This document shows positions 43,948 to 54,394 of a DNA stretch of 64,000 nucleotides, piece after piece. Numbering within the stretch: position 1 is the first letter of the stretch; every line of letters starts with the position of its first letter. Location of the stretch: NCBI RefSeq assembly GCF_010726245.1, contig NZ_AP022561.1:4960001-5024000 (forward strand), written 5' to 3'. Below the pieces are notes generated by a model that saw only the letters and a list, made by a program, of their open reading frames with translations, had not been told where the DNA came from and made no database searches. This DNA is from Mycolicibacterium aichiense (GTDB lineage: Bacteria; Actinomycetota; Actinomycetes; Mycobacteriales; Mycobacteriaceae). The position numbers and the translations under genes are program-made.

Positions 43948-44630
43948 GATGACCCGCCTATCGGTCCGGAACGGCCACCCCCACGACGCTCCCGGATCGC
44001 CTCGACCAGCCCCGAGACGGGCACCAGGGCGCCCGCCGCGATCGCGTCGAGGCGACCCCAGCCCTGGACGTCGACGGAGAGGCCGTCCATCACCGGCAGT
44101 TCGGCGGTCACCGCGAGTAATCCGCACGCCACGGGCCACCGCTCCGCGGGCAGGCCGGCAAGCGCGTTCCGCAGCGCACCGCGCGCCACCTGGGCCAAGG
44201 CGCGGACCCGACACTGGTCGAATGGCTCGAGACTCGCGTCGCACACCAGGAGACCGGGCTGCCGCCGAGGGCGCAACCAACCCACGGTGAGCAACTGTTC
44301 CCGGACCGCGGCGATCACCTCGTGCTGATTGCCGGCGATCAATTGCGCCCAAGTCGCCCGATTGTGGACGCCCACCTGCGCGAATTCGGCCCGCAGAATC
44401 GGATCGTCGGGACTGGCCGCCCGGGCCGGGACCGGCTTGCCGGCACGCTCCACCAGGAAACCCCGAAGGTACAGATCCGTCAGCATCGCGGTCCGCAGCG
44501 CAAAGCCGAAGAGCGCGGGATCGTAGCCATCGAACCGACCGCTCCGCGGATCGAACGCGAGCAGGAACAGCTGCCCGTGCAGGGTCGAGGGCAGCTGGGA
44601 GAACTCAGACGGATCGCCGATGCGCCCCAT
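43944..44630 (-). CDS. GPP34 (GOLPH3-like) family protein
   Basis: A 228-residue soluble protein of the bacterial GPP34 family. Signature stretches are LHGQLFLLAFDPRSGR (N-terminus), ALRTAMLTDLYLRGFLVERAG (in part; ~residues 45-65) and LRNALAGLPAERWPVACGLL near the C-terminus. Eukaryotic GOLPH3 binds phosphatidylinositol-4-phosphate; the bacterial role is unknown, though actinobacterial members are common. ATG 44630 (MGRIGDPSEF) has AGGAGG 4 bp upstream. It is divergent from the amidohydrolase gene. Confidence 0.85.
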   Translation of the reverse strand: MGRIGDPSEFSQLPSTLHGQLFLLAFDPRSGRFDGYDPALFGFALRTAMLTDLYLRGFLVERAGKPVPARAASPDDPILRAEFAQVGVHNRATWAQLIAGNQHEVIAAVREQLLTVGWLRPRRQPGLLVCDASLEPFDQCRVRALAQVARGALRNALAGLPAERWPVACGLLAVTAELPVMDGLSVDVQGWGRLDAIAAGALVPVSGLVEAIRERRGGGRSGPIGGSS

Positions 44631-44760
44631 ACCGCCTCCTCGCTCCCCGGTTCCAACTCTGGGCCACCGACCGCGCGAGGACATCCGTAGCCGACTACTC
44701 AATTTTCGGCCCGATCTGGGCGGCCGGGAGTGGGAGAATGGCCACACCGACGACGAAAAG

Positions 44761-45915
44761 ATGACCCGGATGACTCTGACCCACATCGATACGCGGTCAG
44801 CACCGACCGAACACATCGCCGTGCGGTGCGTGGACTCCGACGTCCACCCGGTGCCGCGCCGCGGGGTGCTGATCGACTACATCCCCGAGCCCTGGCGCAC
44901 CAAGTACTTCCTCTCCCACCCGATCGGGGAGCAGATCTACTACGACGCGCCCGACTATGCGCACGCCTATGCGATGCGCACCGACACCTTCCCGCCCGAC
45001 GGCGAGTTCGCCGGCACCGACCCGGATCTGGCATTTCGCCAACTCGTCATGGAGGCCGGCGCCGACATCTGCATCCTGGAACCGCTGGCTCCCGGGGCGC
45101 GTCTGGCCGACGCGGCGCAGGCGTCGGCCATCGCGACCAACCGCTGGCTCGACGAACACTGGCTGGACAGCCGCAACAACTGGCACCAACGCTGGCGCGG
45201 GTCGATCACGGTGGCGATCGAAGATCCCGCCGGGGCGGCCCGCGAGATCGAGCAGTGGGCCGGCCACCCGTACATGTCGCAGATCCTGATCAAGGCCGAA
45301 CCGCGGCCGTCATGGGGCGATCCCCGGTACGACCCGGTCTGGGCGGCCGCCACCAAACATGACATCACCGTCAGCTGCCACCTGGGCCGGGGCAAGTTCG
45401 AGACCCTGCCGATCCCGCCGGTCGGCTTCCCCAGCTATAACCACGACTTCATGGTCAGCTACTCACTGCTGGCGGCCAATCAGGTGATGAGCCTGATCTT
45501 CGACGGCGTCTTCGACCGGTACCCCACGTTGCGGATCGTGTTCGTCGAGCACGCTTTCAGCTGGATCCTGCCGCTGATGTGGCGGATGGACGCCATCTAC
45601 GACGCGCGCAAATCGTGGGTCGACATCACGCGCAAGCCCAGTGACTACGTCAAGGACCACATCAAATTCACCACCCAGCCGCTGGACTATCCCGAGGACA
45701 AGACCGAACTGCTGCGGGCCTTCGAATGGATGGAATGCGAGAAGATCCTGCTGTTCTCCTCGGACTACCCGCACTGGACCTTCGATGACCCGCGCTGGCT
45801 GGTCAAGCACCTTCCCGAGCACGCCCGTGATGCCGTGATGTGGCGCAATGGGGTGCAGACCTACAAGCTGCCTACGACGGTTCCAGTGCTGGAGGGACAG
45901 ACTCGGGTGTTCTGA
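44761..45915 (+). CDS. Amidohydrolase family protein (ACMSD-like)
   Basis: A TIM-barrel amidohydrolase of 384 residues. CVDSDVHPVPRRGVL at ~residues 22-36 carries the D-x-H form of the first metal motif seen in amidohydrolase-2 proteins. HDITVSCHLGRG (~200-211) and VFVEHAFSWILPLMWRMD (~260-277) supply further histidines, and LLFSSDYPHWTFDDP (~325-339) the metal-binding Asp. A decarboxylase or hydrolase role is typical of the family. ATG 44761 is chosen; ATG 44770 is the alternative. Its 3' end overlaps an opposing small membrane gene by 44 bp. Confidence 0.87.
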   Translation: MTRMTLTHIDTRSAPTEHIAVRCVDSDVHPVPRRGVLIDYIPEPWRTKYFLSHPIGEQIYYDAPDYAHAYAMRTDTFPPDGEFAGTDPDLAFRQLVMEAGADICILEPLAPGARLADAAQASAIATNRWLDEHWLDSRNNWHQRWRGSITVAIEDPAGAAREIEQWAGHPYMSQILIKAEPRPSWGDPRYDPVWAAATKHDITVSCHLGRGKFETLPIPPVGFPSYNHDFMVSYSLLAANQVMSLIFDGVFDRYPTLRIVFVEHAFSWILPLMWRMDAIYDARKSWVDITRKPSDYVKDHIKFTTQPLDYPEDKTELLRAFEWMECEKILLFSSDYPHWTFDDPRWLVKHLPEHARDAVMWRNGVQTYKLPTTVPVLEGQTRVF

Positions 45916-46162
45916 GCTGCACCGCGGTGCGGGCCCGCCTGCTGCGGACCAGACCTGCCACACCCAGCACCGCGAGCACCCCGGCCAAGGTGACCAGTAA
46001 CCAGGTCAGCATCATCAGCGGCGGGTCGAAGACCGCCGACGTCGTCGAGGGCTGCCCGTCGGTGACCGGCGCCACGACCGCCACGCTGCGGGCGGCCAAA
46101 CCGGTGACCACGGCGCCGGCCAGCGCCAGTGCCGCCAGGACGATCTGGACGATGTGCCTCAC
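45872..46162 (-). CDS. Small two-TM membrane protein (Rv0514-like)
   Basis: A 96-residue protein with helices at ~4-24 (IVQIVLAALALAGAVVTGLA) and ~47-68 (LMMLTWLLVTLAGVLAVLGV), then a basic segment (RSRRARTAVQLR). It agrees in size and position with Rv0514 downstream of hemB. ATG 46162 overlaps the stop of the neighbouring membrane gene (ATGA). Function is unknown. Confidence 0.75.
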   Translation of the reverse strand: MRHIVQIVLAALALAGAVVTGLAARSVAVVAPVTDGQPSTTSAVFDPPLMMLTWLLVTLAGVLAVLGVAGLVRSRRARTAVQLRTPESVPPALEPS

Positions 46163-46665
46163 GAGGCGTCCACCGTCTCACCCTCGACCAGTGCGGTCAG
46201 CGCGGCGCGAAGGGCGCGATGATTGCGGGCCCAGGCTTGCGCGGTGCGCTTGCCGGTGAGCTCGACGCCGATGCCGGTCCGGCCGCGGGGCACGCCGGAC
46301 AACTCTCCGAGAGCCCGCGAGGTCTGCCACTTCTCCAGGGGCTCACGCGATTTCGCCGAATGCTCAGCCGGCGGGAACACCCGCACGATGTGGCTCAGCT
46401 TGGTGACCTCGGTGCCCTGACGCAGCGCCTCCCGGGTCAGTTCCACACTGGTGTGGATGCGGGCGGCTTTGACCTGGATGTAGAGGAAGCCGGTGACGAG
46501 CACCAGGAAGATCAGCGGCACGACCGGCTGGAATCCCACCCCGCCCTTGATCTGGATCAGCAGCATCGTGATCGCCGACGCCGGGCCGGCGACCAGCCAG
46601 TACCAGCTGGCACCGGTTTCGGAGAACAGCCGCTCCGGCTGCTCGTGCGGCTGATCGTCAGACAT
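46159..46665 (-). CDS. Membrane protein (Rv0513-like)
   Basis: A 168-residue protein with two adjacent membrane helices (~22-39 WYWLVAGPASAITMLLIQ and ~46-64 VVPLIFLVLVTGFLYIQ) and a ~100-residue soluble C-terminal part (ALRQGTEVTKLSHIVRVFPP, then WQTSRALGELSGVPRGRTGI). It resembles Rv0513 in position. The soluble domain is basic and probably cytoplasmic. It lies within the heme operon, overlapping the genes on both sides by a few bases. Function is unknown. Confidence 0.78.
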   Translation of the reverse strand: MSDDQPHEQPERLFSETGASWYWLVAGPASAITMLLIQIKGGVGFQPVVPLIFLVLVTGFLYIQVKAARIHTSVELTREALRQGTEVTKLSHIVRVFPPAEHSAKSREPLEKWQTSRALGELSGVPRGRTGIGVELTGKRTAQAWARNHRALRAALTALVEGETVDAS

Positions 46666-47041
46666 CGGACTCCGGGGTGTACCACTCCTGGGCTGCCGGC
46701 CGCATGATCAACACCGCGGGGACGATCACCAGCACCAGGGCGAACAGCCAAACCAGGCCACCGGTCATCACCGAGAACAGTGCCAAGAGGATCGCCAGCG
46801 CGATCGAGAGTGCCACCGCGGCCCGCCGGAAGCGGGTGTCGCCGCTACGGGTCCGGCCTGCGATGTAGCTCAACAGCGCACCGGCGACGATCCACAGCAC
46901 ACCGGCGCCCCGGAAGAACACCGGCACCGGGCCGTTGGAGAACGCGAGCAGTAGGCCGCCCAACATCAGCACGATGGCCCCGGCCAGCCAGCACCAGAAC
47001 GCGATCGAGACAAGGCGCGGCCGGGGTTGGGTTGCGGTCAT
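46658..47041 (-). CDS. Small four-TM membrane protein in the heme operon
   Basis: A 127-residue membrane protein with four hydrophobic segments (~12-33, 40-60, 70-90, 92-112). The N-terminus is RPRLVSIAFWCWLAGAIVLM and the end is the polar tail AAQEWYTPESDV. ATG 47041 is chosen. It overlaps the next gene by 8 bp and follows the previous one by 20 bp, so it is part of the hemB transcript. I do not recognise the family. Confidence 0.75.
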   Translation of the reverse strand: MTATQPRPRLVSIAFWCWLAGAIVLMLGGLLLAFSNGPVPVFFRGAGVLWIVAGALLSYIAGRTRSGDTRFRRAAVALSIALAILLALFSVMTGGLVWLFALVLVIVPAVLIMRPAAQEWYTPESDV

Positions 47042-47061
47042 GGTCGGGCCAGCCTATCGGG

Positions 47062-47484
47062 TCACTTGCTGAAGAACCCGTGGGCGTCCGGCCGGTGCAG
47101 CAGGAAGGCGCCGCCCATGATCAAGACCGAGCCGATGATGCCGGTGACCGCGAAGACCACCGCCTGCACGGTCTCCCGCTCGGTGCTGAACAGGCTGGCC
47201 GCGGTGTAGATGACGCTGGCCACGCCGCCGCCGGTCAGCACCGTCCGGGTCCAGCGATAGCCCGACCGCATCAAGAACAGGAAGGTGACGACCACCGCCG
47301 ACACCGTCACCGCGAACAACACCGTGATCCCCATGACGAAGAACGACGAATGCTTGCTCGCGGTGAAGTACGCGTCGACGAGGTAGCCGATGACCATCAG
47401 CGGCAGAGCGACGAGCCACAGCCAGAAGCCGGTGTCGACGTCGGCGGGACGCGCGGGAGCCGTGGGCGGCTGCTGATGCGTCAC
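47062..47484 (-). CDS. Four-TM membrane protein downstream of hemB
   Basis: A 140-residue membrane protein. Helices lie at ~20-40 ([20 protein letters not shown]), ~48-72 ([20 protein letters not shown]), ~80-98 and ~106-126. Its GTG/ATG-type start at 47484 overlaps the hemB stop by 4 bp. It is related in pattern to the neighbouring four-TM protein but not clearly homologous. A link to heme synthesis is by position only. Confidence 0.75.
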   Translation of the reverse strand: MTHQQPPTAPARPADVDTGFWLWLVALPLMVIGYLVDAYFTASKHSSFFVMGITVLFAVTVSAVVVTFLFLMRSGYRWTRTVLTGGGVASVIYTAASLFSTERETVQAVVFAVTGIIGSVLIMGGAFLLHRPDAHGFFSK

Positions 47485-48470
47485 GCCAGCCAGCCCGCGA
47501 CGTCAGCAGCCCAGTAGGTCAGCACGATGTCGGCGCCGGCACGCCGGATGCTGGTCAGTGACTCCAGCGCGGCAGCCCGCCCGTCGATCCATCCGTTGGC
47601 CGCGGCCGCGCTGATCATCGCGTACTCCCCCGATACCTGATAGGCGGCGACCGGAACCGGCGAGACGTCGGCGGCCGCTCGCACCACGTCCAGGTAGGCC
47701 ATTGCCGGCTTGACCATGATGATGTCAGCCCCCTCGTCGAGGTCGAGAACGATCTCGCGCAACGCTTCCCGCGCGTTGCCGCTGTCCTGTTGATACGTGC
47801 GCCGGTCCCCTTGCAGGCTCGACGCGACCGCCTCGCGGAACGGGCCGTAGAACGCCGAGGCGAACTTCGCGGCGTAGGCCAGGATCAGCACGTCGGTGAA
47901 GCCGGCCGCATCGAGGCCGTCGCGGATCGCCGCCACCTGACCGTCCATCATGCCGCTGGGCCCCACCACGTGGGCTCCCGATTCCGCCTGTGCCACAGCG
48001 AGTTTGACGTATTGGGTGTTGGTGGCGTCGTTGTCGACCCGACCTCGAGCGTCGAGCACACCGCAGTGCCCGTGGTCGGTGAATTCGTCGAGGCAGGTGT
48101 CGGCCATCAGCACCGTGTCGGTGCCGAGGTCCTTGGCGAGATCGCGCAGCGCCACGTTGAGGATGCCATCGGGATCCACCCCGCACGAGCCGAGAGCGTC
48201 CTTGTCCGACTCACGCGGAACCCCGAACAGCATCACACCCCCGACGCCGGCAGCCACCGCCTGTTCCGCGGCGCGGCGCAGCGAGTCGCGGGTGTGTTGA
48301 TACACCCCCGGCATGGAGGCAATCTCCCGCGGCTCGTCGATGCCGTCGGCGACGAACATCGGGAGCACCAAATGCCTTGGCTCCACGCTGGTTTCGGCAA
48401 CCAATCGGCGCAGCGCCGGGGTCGAGCGCAACCGGCGCGGGCGCTGCCGTGGATAGCCGGGCAATGACAT
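47481..48470 (-). CDS. hemB: Delta-aminolevulinic acid dehydratase HemB
   Basis: A porphobilinogen synthase of 329 residues that condenses two 5-aminolevulinates. The metal region is [19 protein letters not shown] (~residues 118-136), a Zn-type site with two Cys. The first Schiff-base lysine is in [19 protein letters not shown] (~200) and the second in [16 protein letters not shown] (~255). ATG 48470 ([12 protein letters not shown]) is preferred to the longer frame. It follows the HemD/CobA gene by 13 bp. Confidence 0.97.
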   Translation of the reverse strand: MSLPGYPRQRPRRLRSTPALRRLVAETSVEPRHLVLPMFVADGIDEPREIASMPGVYQHTRDSLRRAAEQAVAAGVGGVMLFGVPRESDKDALGSCGVDPDGILNVALRDLAKDLGTDTVLMADTCLDEFTDHGHCGVLDARGRVDNDATNTQYVKLAVAQAESGAHVVGPSGMMDGQVAAIRDGLDAAGFTDVLILAYAAKFASAFYGPFREAVASSLQGDRRTYQQDSGNAREALREIVLDLDEGADIIMVKPAMAYLDVVRAAADVSPVPVAAYQVSGEYAMISAAAANGWIDGRAAALESLTSIRRAGADIVLTYWAADVAGWLA

Positions 48471-48483
48471 GCCTTCTTTCCGG

Positions 48484-50145
48484 TTAGCGGCGTCGGCTCT
48501 TCTTGCGCGGCGGCGGCAACGCGCCCTCGGCACGCAGCCGGGCGGCGTGCTCGGCCAGTGCATCGACCAGCGGACCAACCGCAGCCGTCTCCGGCTGCAC
48601 GTCGACCCGCAGCCCGAATTCCGCAGCCGTCTCCGCCGTCTTCGGCCCGATGCACGCCACGATGGTGCGGGCGTGCGGCTTGCCGGCGATACCGACCAGG
48701 TTGCGCACGGTCGAGCTCGAGGTGAAGCACACCGCGTCGAACCCGCCGGTCTTGATCATCTCGCGGGTCTCGGCCGGCGGCGGCGCCGCACGCACGGTGC
48801 GGTAGGCGGTGACGTCTTCGATCTCCCAGCCGCGGTCGCGCAGACCTTCGGCCAGGGTTTCGGTGGCGATGTCGGCACGCGGCAGCAGCACCCGGTTCAC
48901 CGGATCGAAAATGCTGTCGTACTCCGGGAATTCGTCGAGCAGACCGAGTGAGGACTGCTCACCGGCCGGGACCAGCTCAGGGCTGACACCGAAGGCGCGG
49001 ACCCGGTCGGCGGTCGCCTCGCCGACACAGGCGATCTTGACGCCGGAGAAAGCCCGCGCGTCCAAGCCGAACTCGCCGAACTTCTCCCACACCGCGCGCA
49101 CCGCGTTGGTGGAGGTGAACACCACCCACTGGTAGCGGCCGTCCACCAAACCCTTGACGGCCCTTTCCATTTGGGCCGGGCTGCGCGGCGGCTCGACGGC
49201 GATGGTGGGCACTTCGATGGGCAGCGCGCCGTGGCCGACCAGCCGGTCGCTCATCTCGCCTGCCTGGTCCTTGGTGCGCGGCACCAGGACGGTCCAGCCG
49301 TACAGCGCCCGGCTCTCCCACCAGTTCAGCTTCGCGCGGTGCGCCACCGTCTTGCCGATGGTGACCACCAGCGTGCCGGTCAGCGGACCGGCCGGATCGC
49401 TGTTGCAGGCCAGGGTGGCGCGGTCGGTCAGGCCGTGCAGGGTGGTCTCGACCGAACGCTGACCGCAGGTGGTGCCGTTGGAGGTCACCACGCACGGCGT
49501 GGCCTCGGCCAGGCCGTACTCGATCAGGGTGCGCGCGGACTCGGGAAGGTGCGAGGCGCTCGCGGTGAGGATCAGCGGGCCGGGTGCGGCGGCCAGGGCC
49601 GCCCAGTCGACCTCGCCGCGCACGTCGGCGACGGTGTGCGCCGATCCCAGCGGCAGACCCGCGTAGGTCGGGACCGCGCTGGTGGCGGGCAGGCCCGGAA
49701 CGATCTCGAACTCGGCGTGGGCGCGGGCGACGGCGTTGACCTCGGTGATGACCGAATCCACCGACAGCGGATCACCGGCAACCAGGCGCACCACGTCGAA
49801 GCCTGCCTTGGCCTCGTGGACCAGCGTCTTGGCTACTTCGGCCGGGTCGCCGAGCGCGGGCCGGACGTCGGGGCCGACGGAGACCACAGGCGGCGCGGTC
49901 TCGTCATGGCCGTCGGCAGGGGGGCCGTCCGGTGCGGGTGCGGGCCCCGACGCCGGCGGCAGGTCGGTGCCGACCACGCTCAGGACGGCCGGCGGCACGT
50001 CGGGATCGGTGAACACCAGCGCGGCGTTGGCCAACACGGTGCGGGCTCGCGTCGTCAACAGGTTGGGGTCGCCCGGACCCGAGCCGACGAACGTGATGTG
50101 TCCCGGCTTCGCCTTGCGTCCCCGACCGCTCACATGACCAGTCAT
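48484..50145 (-). CDS. hemD: Bifunctional uroporphyrinogen-III C-methyltransferase/synthase
   Basis: A fusion of 553 residues. The N-terminal ~260 residues are a precorrin-2-type methyltransferase domain ([18 protein letters not shown] near residue 17, [30 protein letters not shown]). The C-terminal ~260 are HemD ([60 protein letters not shown]). This agrees with Rv0511. It closes hydroxymethylbilane to uroporphyrinogen III and may also start siroheme/cobalamin synthesis. An acidic linker (~75-95) interrupts the methyltransferase domain, so that activity is less certain. ATG 50145 is chosen. Confidence 0.94.
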   Translation of the reverse strand: MTGHVSGRGRKAKPGHITFVGSGPGDPNLLTTRARTVLANAALVFTDPDVPPAVLSVVGTDLPPASGPAPAPDGPPADGHDETAPPVVSVGPDVRPALGDPAEVAKTLVHEAKAGFDVVRLVAGDPLSVDSVITEVNAVARAHAEFEIVPGLPATSAVPTYAGLPLGSAHTVADVRGEVDWAALAAAPGPLILTASASHLPESARTLIEYGLAEATPCVVTSNGTTCGQRSVETTLHGLTDRATLACNSDPAGPLTGTLVVTIGKTVAHRAKLNWWESRALYGWTVLVPRTKDQAGEMSDRLVGHGALPIEVPTIAVEPPRSPAQMERAVKGLVDGRYQWVVFTSTNAVRAVWEKFGEFGLDARAFSGVKIACVGEATADRVRAFGVSPELVPAGEQSSLGLLDEFPEYDSIFDPVNRVLLPRADIATETLAEGLRDRGWEIEDVTAYRTVRAAPPPAETREMIKTGGFDAVCFTSSSTVRNLVGIAGKPHARTIVACIGPKTAETAAEFGLRVDVQPETAAVGPLVDALAEHAARLRAEGALPPPRKKSRRR

Positions 50146-50149
50146 CGCT

Positions 50150-51112
50150 TCACTCCCGCTCTACTCCGTCTTCTGCCGTGCGTACGGAGCTCTGTACCGA
50201 CATGACTTCACGCGCACCGAGCTCGAACAACTCCGCGGCGACCGAGAGCCCCAGCTCTGCGGACCGGCCGGGTGTGCCGATACCGGACGCACGAATCACA
50301 TCGGATCCGTCTGCTGCCGCCACGCATGCGCGCAGTGACAGCTCGTCGAAGACGCGGCCGTCGTCATCGATGGACTCGACCACTTCGGCGATCGCGCCCA
50401 CCGGTGCGGAACAACCCGCCTCCAGTTTGGCCAGCAGGGTTCGCTCCGCGGTGACCGCGACGCGGGTGTCGGGATCATCGAGTGATCCCAACAGCGCCAC
50501 CAGCTCGGTGTCGCCCGCGCGGCACTCGATCGCAAGCGCACCTTGGGCCGGCGCTGGCAACATCTGCACCGGCTCCAGCGTCTCGGTGACATCGCCGAGT
50601 CGTCCAAGACGGGCCAGGCCCGCCCGGGCAACCACGATGGCGTCGAGATCACCACTGCTTACCCTGTTCAACCTGGTATCTAGGTTGCCTCGTAGGGGGC
50701 GGATTTCCAAACCGAGACCCAGTGCTCTAAGCTGCGCGGCCCGTCGCACCGAGCTCGTGCCGATCACCGAGCCCGCCGGCAACTCCCCCAAAACCATTCC
50801 GTCCCGGGCCACCAAAGCGTCTCGGGCGTCTTCTCGGGGCGGGATCGCGGCGATGGTGAACCGCTCGTCGGATGCCGTCGGCAAATCCTTGTACGAGTGC
50901 ACCGCCATGTCGACGCGACCGTCGGCAATGGCTTCACGCAGGGCGGCGGTGAACACCCCTACCCCGATCTCGGCGATCGGCTTGTCGGAGCGGTCTCCGG
51001 CGGTGCTGATGATGATCAGCTCGGCGCGATGCCCGCGCTCGATCAGTTGGTCTCTGATGGTCCCCGCCTGCGTGGTCGCCAGCAGACTGCCCCGGGTACC
51101 TATCCGGATCAC
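50150..51112 (-). CDS. hemC: Porphobilinogen deaminase HemC
   Basis: A hydroxymethylbilane synthase of 320 residues. It has [17 protein letters not shown] at the N-terminus, [25 protein letters not shown] and [20 protein letters not shown] (substrate and cofactor arginines). The dipyrromethane cofactor cysteine is in [15 protein letters not shown] (~residue 242). GTG 51112 is preferred because it gives the usual N-terminus; TTG 51133, only 5 bp after the hemA stop, adds seven residues. It is the second gene of the heme operon. Confidence 0.96.
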   Translation of the reverse strand: MIRIGTRGSLLATTQAGTIRDQLIERGHRAELIIISTAGDRSDKPIAEIGVGVFTAALREAIADGRVDMAVHSYKDLPTASDERFTIAAIPPREDARDALVARDGMVLGELPAGSVIGTSSVRRAAQLRALGLGLEIRPLRGNLDTRLNRVSSGDLDAIVVARAGLARLGRLGDVTETLEPVQMLPAPAQGALAIECRAGDTELVALLGSLDDPDTRVAVTAERTLLAKLEAGCSAPVGAIAEVVESIDDDGRVFDELSLRACVAAADGSDVIRASGIGTPGRSAELGLSVAAELFELGAREVMSVQSSVRTAEDGVERE

Positions 51113-51138
51113 CGTGTCGTTACTGCCGGCCAACCGCG

Positions 51139-52506
51139 CTACCCGGTGCCGTCGGTTCGGCCCTGATCGAATTCCGTTGCCAGCAGGGGCAATTCACCTG
51201 CGGCCACGGCATCGACGGCCTGCGGATCGAGTTCGAAAAGTTCCCGCAACGCCTCGGCGTAGCTGTCGCCGCCCGGCGCGCTGGCCAGCTGCTTGACGCG
51301 CACCGTCGGGGCATGCAGCAGCTTGTCGACCACCCGCCGCACGGTGCGGGCGACCTCGTCGCGCTGCGCGTCATCGAGGCCCGGCAACCGGTTGTCCAGC
51401 CGCAGCAGTTCCGATTCGACGACGTCGGCGGCGCGCTGACGCAGTGCGGTGACCGTGGGTGTGACTTCCGACATCCGCTGGCCGGTCAGGTAGCTGGCAA
51501 CCTCTGCGGCGACGATCTGCCGGGCTGCTTCGGCGTCGGTTGCCGCGGCCCTGGCCGACGGTTCGCGCTGCACCCGGTCCATATCGATGACCGCCACACC
51601 GGGCAGACCTGCCACTGCGGGGTCGACATCGCGGGGCATGCCCAGGTCGCAGAGCACCAGCGGAGGAGCGGTCTCATCGCGGCGGACGCTGGCCAGCGCG
51701 TGGTGCACGTCGGCCAGCGAGACCACCGGACGGACCGCGCCGGTACAGCTGACCACGACATCGGCGGCGGCCAGCGCGGCGGGCAGCTCCTCGAGGCTCA
51801 GCGCCCGGGCTGTCGCACCCTGCTGGCGGATGCTCTCGGCGAGGCGCTTCGCGCGTGGCAACGACCGGTTCACGACGTCGATGTGGGTGATGCCCGCGCG
51901 CAGCAGGTGCGCGACCGACAGCCCGCCCATCGATCCGGCGCCGACGACGGCCGCAGTGCGCCCGGCCAACCCGTCCATGCGCGAGGCGGCGATATCCAGT
52001 GCGACGGACACCACGCTGGCGCCCGCGGTATCGATCGCGGTCTCGGAGTGCACCCGCTTGCCCACCGACAGCGCGCGTTGCGACAGATCGTGCAGGATCC
52101 GCCCGACCGTCTTGTTGGCCTCGGCCGTGGCGTAGGCACGGCGGACCTGGCCGAGCACCTGCTGCTCACCGATCACGGCGCTGTCCAGGCCGCTGGCGAC
52201 CGCGAACAGATGCTCGACGGCGGCCTCGGCGTAGCGGACGTAGGCGTACTTGGTCAGATCGCCCATCGGCATGCCGGAGTGCTCGGCGAGCACTTGCCCG
52301 ATCGCCGACAGACCGCCGTGGAAGGCGTCGACCACCGCGTAAACCTCGACGCGGTTGCAGGTGGACAGCACCATCGCCTCGGTCACCAGCGACGACTGCA
52401 GGAGTTGATCGACGATTTTGAGCTGGTCCGACTCGTCGGTGGACAGCTGCTCGAGAACGGAAACCGGAGCGCTGCGATGCGAAACTCCGAACAGCAGGAC
52501 GCTCAC
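51139..52506 (-). CDS. hemA: Glutamyl-tRNA reductase HemA
   Basis: A 455-residue enzyme reducing glutamyl-tRNA to glutamate-1-semialdehyde, the HemL substrate. The catalytic cysteine is in [15 protein letters not shown] (~residue 50). [20 protein letters not shown] and the NADPH-binding region [20 protein letters not shown] (~190) are conserved. The C-terminal ~100 residues form the dimerisation helix. The GTG start at 52506 ([14 protein letters not shown]) is typical. It heads the hemA-hemC-hemD-hemB operon. The 106 bp upstream, before the glutaredoxin-like gene, should hold the promoter. Confidence 0.97.
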   Translation of the reverse strand: MSVLLFGVSHRSAPVSVLEQLSTDESDQLKIVDQLLQSSLVTEAMVLSTCNRVEVYAVVDAFHGGLSAIGQVLAEHSGMPMGDLTKYAYVRYAEAAVEHLFAVASGLDSAVIGEQQVLGQVRRAYATAEANKTVGRILHDLSQRALSVGKRVHSETAIDTAGASVVSVALDIAASRMDGLAGRTAAVVGAGSMGGLSVAHLLRAGITHIDVVNRSLPRAKRLAESIRQQGATARALSLEELPAALAAADVVVSCTGAVRPVVSLADVHHALASVRRDETAPPLVLCDLGMPRDVDPAVAGLPGVAVIDMDRVQREPSARAAATDAEAARQIVAAEVASYLTGQRMSEVTPTVTALRQRAADVVESELLRLDNRLPGLDDAQRDEVARTVRRVVDKLLHAPTVRVKQLASAPGGDSYAEALRELFELDPQAVDAVAAGELPLLATEFDQGRTDGTG

Positions 52507-52612
52507 GGCACGATCACCTGGCCCGCTCCCTCGCTGTGACGGAATGCTCCGTTAGTGAAACTTAGTTCCACGGTAAACGCTGCGCAGGCAGCTGGCCAAA
52601 TTCCGCCGGTGT

Positions 52613-52873
52613 TCACCGGGCAGACAGGTCGGCGCGAAGCCGCGCGACATCGACATCCCAGTAACTGTGCTCGCGCCCGTCGAGCAGCACGACCGGCAGC
52701 CGGTCGCCGAATTCGGCCCGTAAGGCGTTGTCCCCCGCGGCCGCAACGGCGTCGACGTCGATGGCCGACAGCTCGAAATCGAGTTCGGCGGCCAGCTCGG
52801 TGAGGCGCCCGTAGACCTGCTGGCAGATGGTGCACCCGGCCCGGGTCAACAGCTCGACGTGTGCGCGGCTCAC
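52613..52873 (-). CDS. Glutaredoxin-like protein (Rv0508-like)
   Basis: An 86-residue thioredoxin-fold protein. The redox motif is LLTRAGCTICQQVYGRL (Cys-x2-Cys at ~14 and 17), and LPVVLLDGREHSYWDVD carries the cis-Pro region. GTG 52873 (MSRAHVELLTRAG) is chosen; the frame runs much further upstream as a shadow of the plus-strand HAD gene. It lies upstream of hemA on the same strand, as Rv0508 does. The physiological partner is unknown. Confidence 0.88.
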   Translation of the reverse strand: MSRAHVELLTRAGCTICQQVYGRLTELAAELDFELSAIDVDAVAAAGDNALRAEFGDRLPVVLLDGREHSYWDVDVARLRADLSAR

Positions 52874-52903
52874 CTGAGCCAGTGTCGCAGTTAGGGTTGA
52901 CCC

Positions 52904-53833
52904 ATGGGTTCTGGGGACCACGACCAGGAGCTTGCAGGTGATGCCGGCGCCGAGCTGGCCGTCGACGAGTTGGTCGCCGAGCAAGCCAGCGCGGTGGCGC
53001 GCGACGCCAGCATCGCCGCGGTGCGCGAGCCGGGGCCGGCCGCCGCCGAGCCGACCGTGCCGCCGCCCGCCGACCTCACCGCTGCCGCGTTCTTCGACGT
53101 GGACAACACGCTGGTGCAGGGCTCGTCGCTGGTGCACTTCGGCCGCGGGCTGGCCGCACGCAAATACTTCACCTACGCCGACATGGCCAAATTCATCTAC
53201 GCGCAGGCCAAGTTTCAGCTCACCGGCCGGGAGAACAGCGACGACGTCGCCGAGGGCCGGCGCAAGGCGCTGGCGTTCATCGAAGGACGGTCGACAGCCG
53301 AGCTGATCGCTGTCGGCGAGGAGATCTACGACGAGATCATCGCCGACAAGATCTGGCCCGGCACCCGGGCGTTGGCGCAGATGCACCTCGACGCAGGCCA
53401 GCAGGTGTGGCTGGTCACCGCGACGCCGTACGAGCTGGCCGACACGATCGCCCGCCGACTCGGCTTCACCGGCGCGCTGGGGACCGTCGCCGAGTCGGAG
53501 AACGGGGTGTTCACCGGCCGGCTGGTGGGCGACATCCTGCATGGCGTCGGCAAGGCGCACGCGGTGCGGCAGCTGGCCATTCGCGAAGGGCTGAACCTGC
53601 GGCGCTGTACCGCCTATTCCGACAGCTACAACGACGTGCCGATGCTGTCGCTGGTGGGCACCGCGGTCGCCATCAATCCCGATGCCGATCTGCGCGAGCT
53701 GGCCCGCGAGCGGGGCTGGGAGATCCGCGATTTCCGCACCGCGCGCAAAGCGGCGCGCATCGGAGTGCCGTCGGCGCTGGCACTCGGCGCGGTCGGCGGA
53801 GCGCTCGCGGCAGCGGTGTCACGCCGGCGCTGA
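52904..53833 (+). CDS. HAD-IB family phosphatase (SerB1/Rv0505c-like)
   Basis: A 309-residue HAD phosphatase. After a ~60-residue Ala/Glu-rich extension, motif I is [20 protein letters not shown] (DxDxT, ~residues 62-81). Motif II is [13 protein letters not shown], and motif III is [13 protein letters not shown], with the lysine near [12 protein letters not shown]. The C-terminal hydrophobic segment [19 protein letters not shown] could be a membrane anchor. Rv0505c is called serB1, but the HAD-IB subfamily also includes lipid and sugar phosphatases. ATG 52904 is chosen, divergent from the glutaredoxin-like gene. Confidence 0.87.
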   Translation: MGSGDHDQELAGDAGAELAVDELVAEQASAVARDASIAAVREPGPAAAEPTVPPPADLTAAAFFDVDNTLVQGSSLVHFGRGLAARKYFTYADMAKFIYAQAKFQLTGRENSDDVAEGRRKALAFIEGRSTAELIAVGEEIYDEIIADKIWPGTRALAQMHLDAGQQVWLVTATPYELADTIARRLGFTGALGTVAESENGVFTGRLVGDILHGVGKAHAVRQLAIREGLNLRRCTAYSDSYNDVPMLSLVGTAVAINPDADLRELARERGWEIRDFRTARKAARIGVPSALALGAVGGALAAAVSRRR

Positions 53834-53871
53834 TTCACAGCGTCGGCAATACCCGCTGATAGGCTCCCCGG

Positions 53872-54378
53872 GTGTCAATCGCCAGCGACATCATCGGAAC
53901 CCACTACCGCTACCCGGACTACTACCTCGTCGGTCGCGAGAAAATCCGCGAGTACGCCAAGGCGATCCAGTCCGACGATCCGCTGCACTACAGCGAGGAG
54001 GCAGCCAAGGCTGCCGGTTACCCCGACGTGGTGGCGCCACTGACCTTCATCGCGATCCCGGGCCGCCAGGTGCAGCTCGACATCTTCCGCAATTTCGATG
54101 TCGGCATCAACATCGCGCGCGTCATTCACCGCGACCAGAAGATCAAATTCCACCGCCGGATCGTGGCGGGCGACAAATTGTTCTTCGATTCGTGGCTGGA
54201 TTCGGTTGTCGAATCGCACGGCACGGTGATCAGCGAATTGCGCAGCGAAGTCACCGATGAAGATGGCAAACCGGTGATGACGACCGTCGTGACAATGATC
54301 GGCGAAGCCGGCGGCGACGAGGAAACCAATGCTCAGGTCGCGGCCATCGCCGCGGCGGCCATGGGCAGGCAAACGTAG
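53872..54378 (+). CDS. (3R)-hydroxyacyl-ACP dehydratase-like MaoC protein (HadD/Rv0504c-like)
   Basis: A single-hotdog FAS1-type/MaoC N-terminal-domain protein of 168 residues. It has [20 protein letters not shown] (~14-33), [20 protein letters not shown], the hydratase-side segment [20 protein letters not shown] and a conserved C-terminal barrel strand. It resembles remembered Rv0504c (HadD), which is linked to mycolic-acid elongation. The GTG start is at 53872, 38 bp after the HAD gene. cmaA2, beside it in M. tuberculosis, is absent here. Confidence 0.85.
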   Translation: MSIASDIIGTHYRYPDYYLVGREKIREYAKAIQSDDPLHYSEEAAKAAGYPDVVAPLTFIAIPGRQVQLDIFRNFDVGINIARVIHRDQKIKFHRRIVAGDKLFFDSWLDSVVESHGTVISELRSEVTDEDGKPVMTTVVTMIGEAGGDEETNAQVAAIAAAAMGRQT

Positions 54379-54394
54379 CGCGCAGCGCGCGGGC

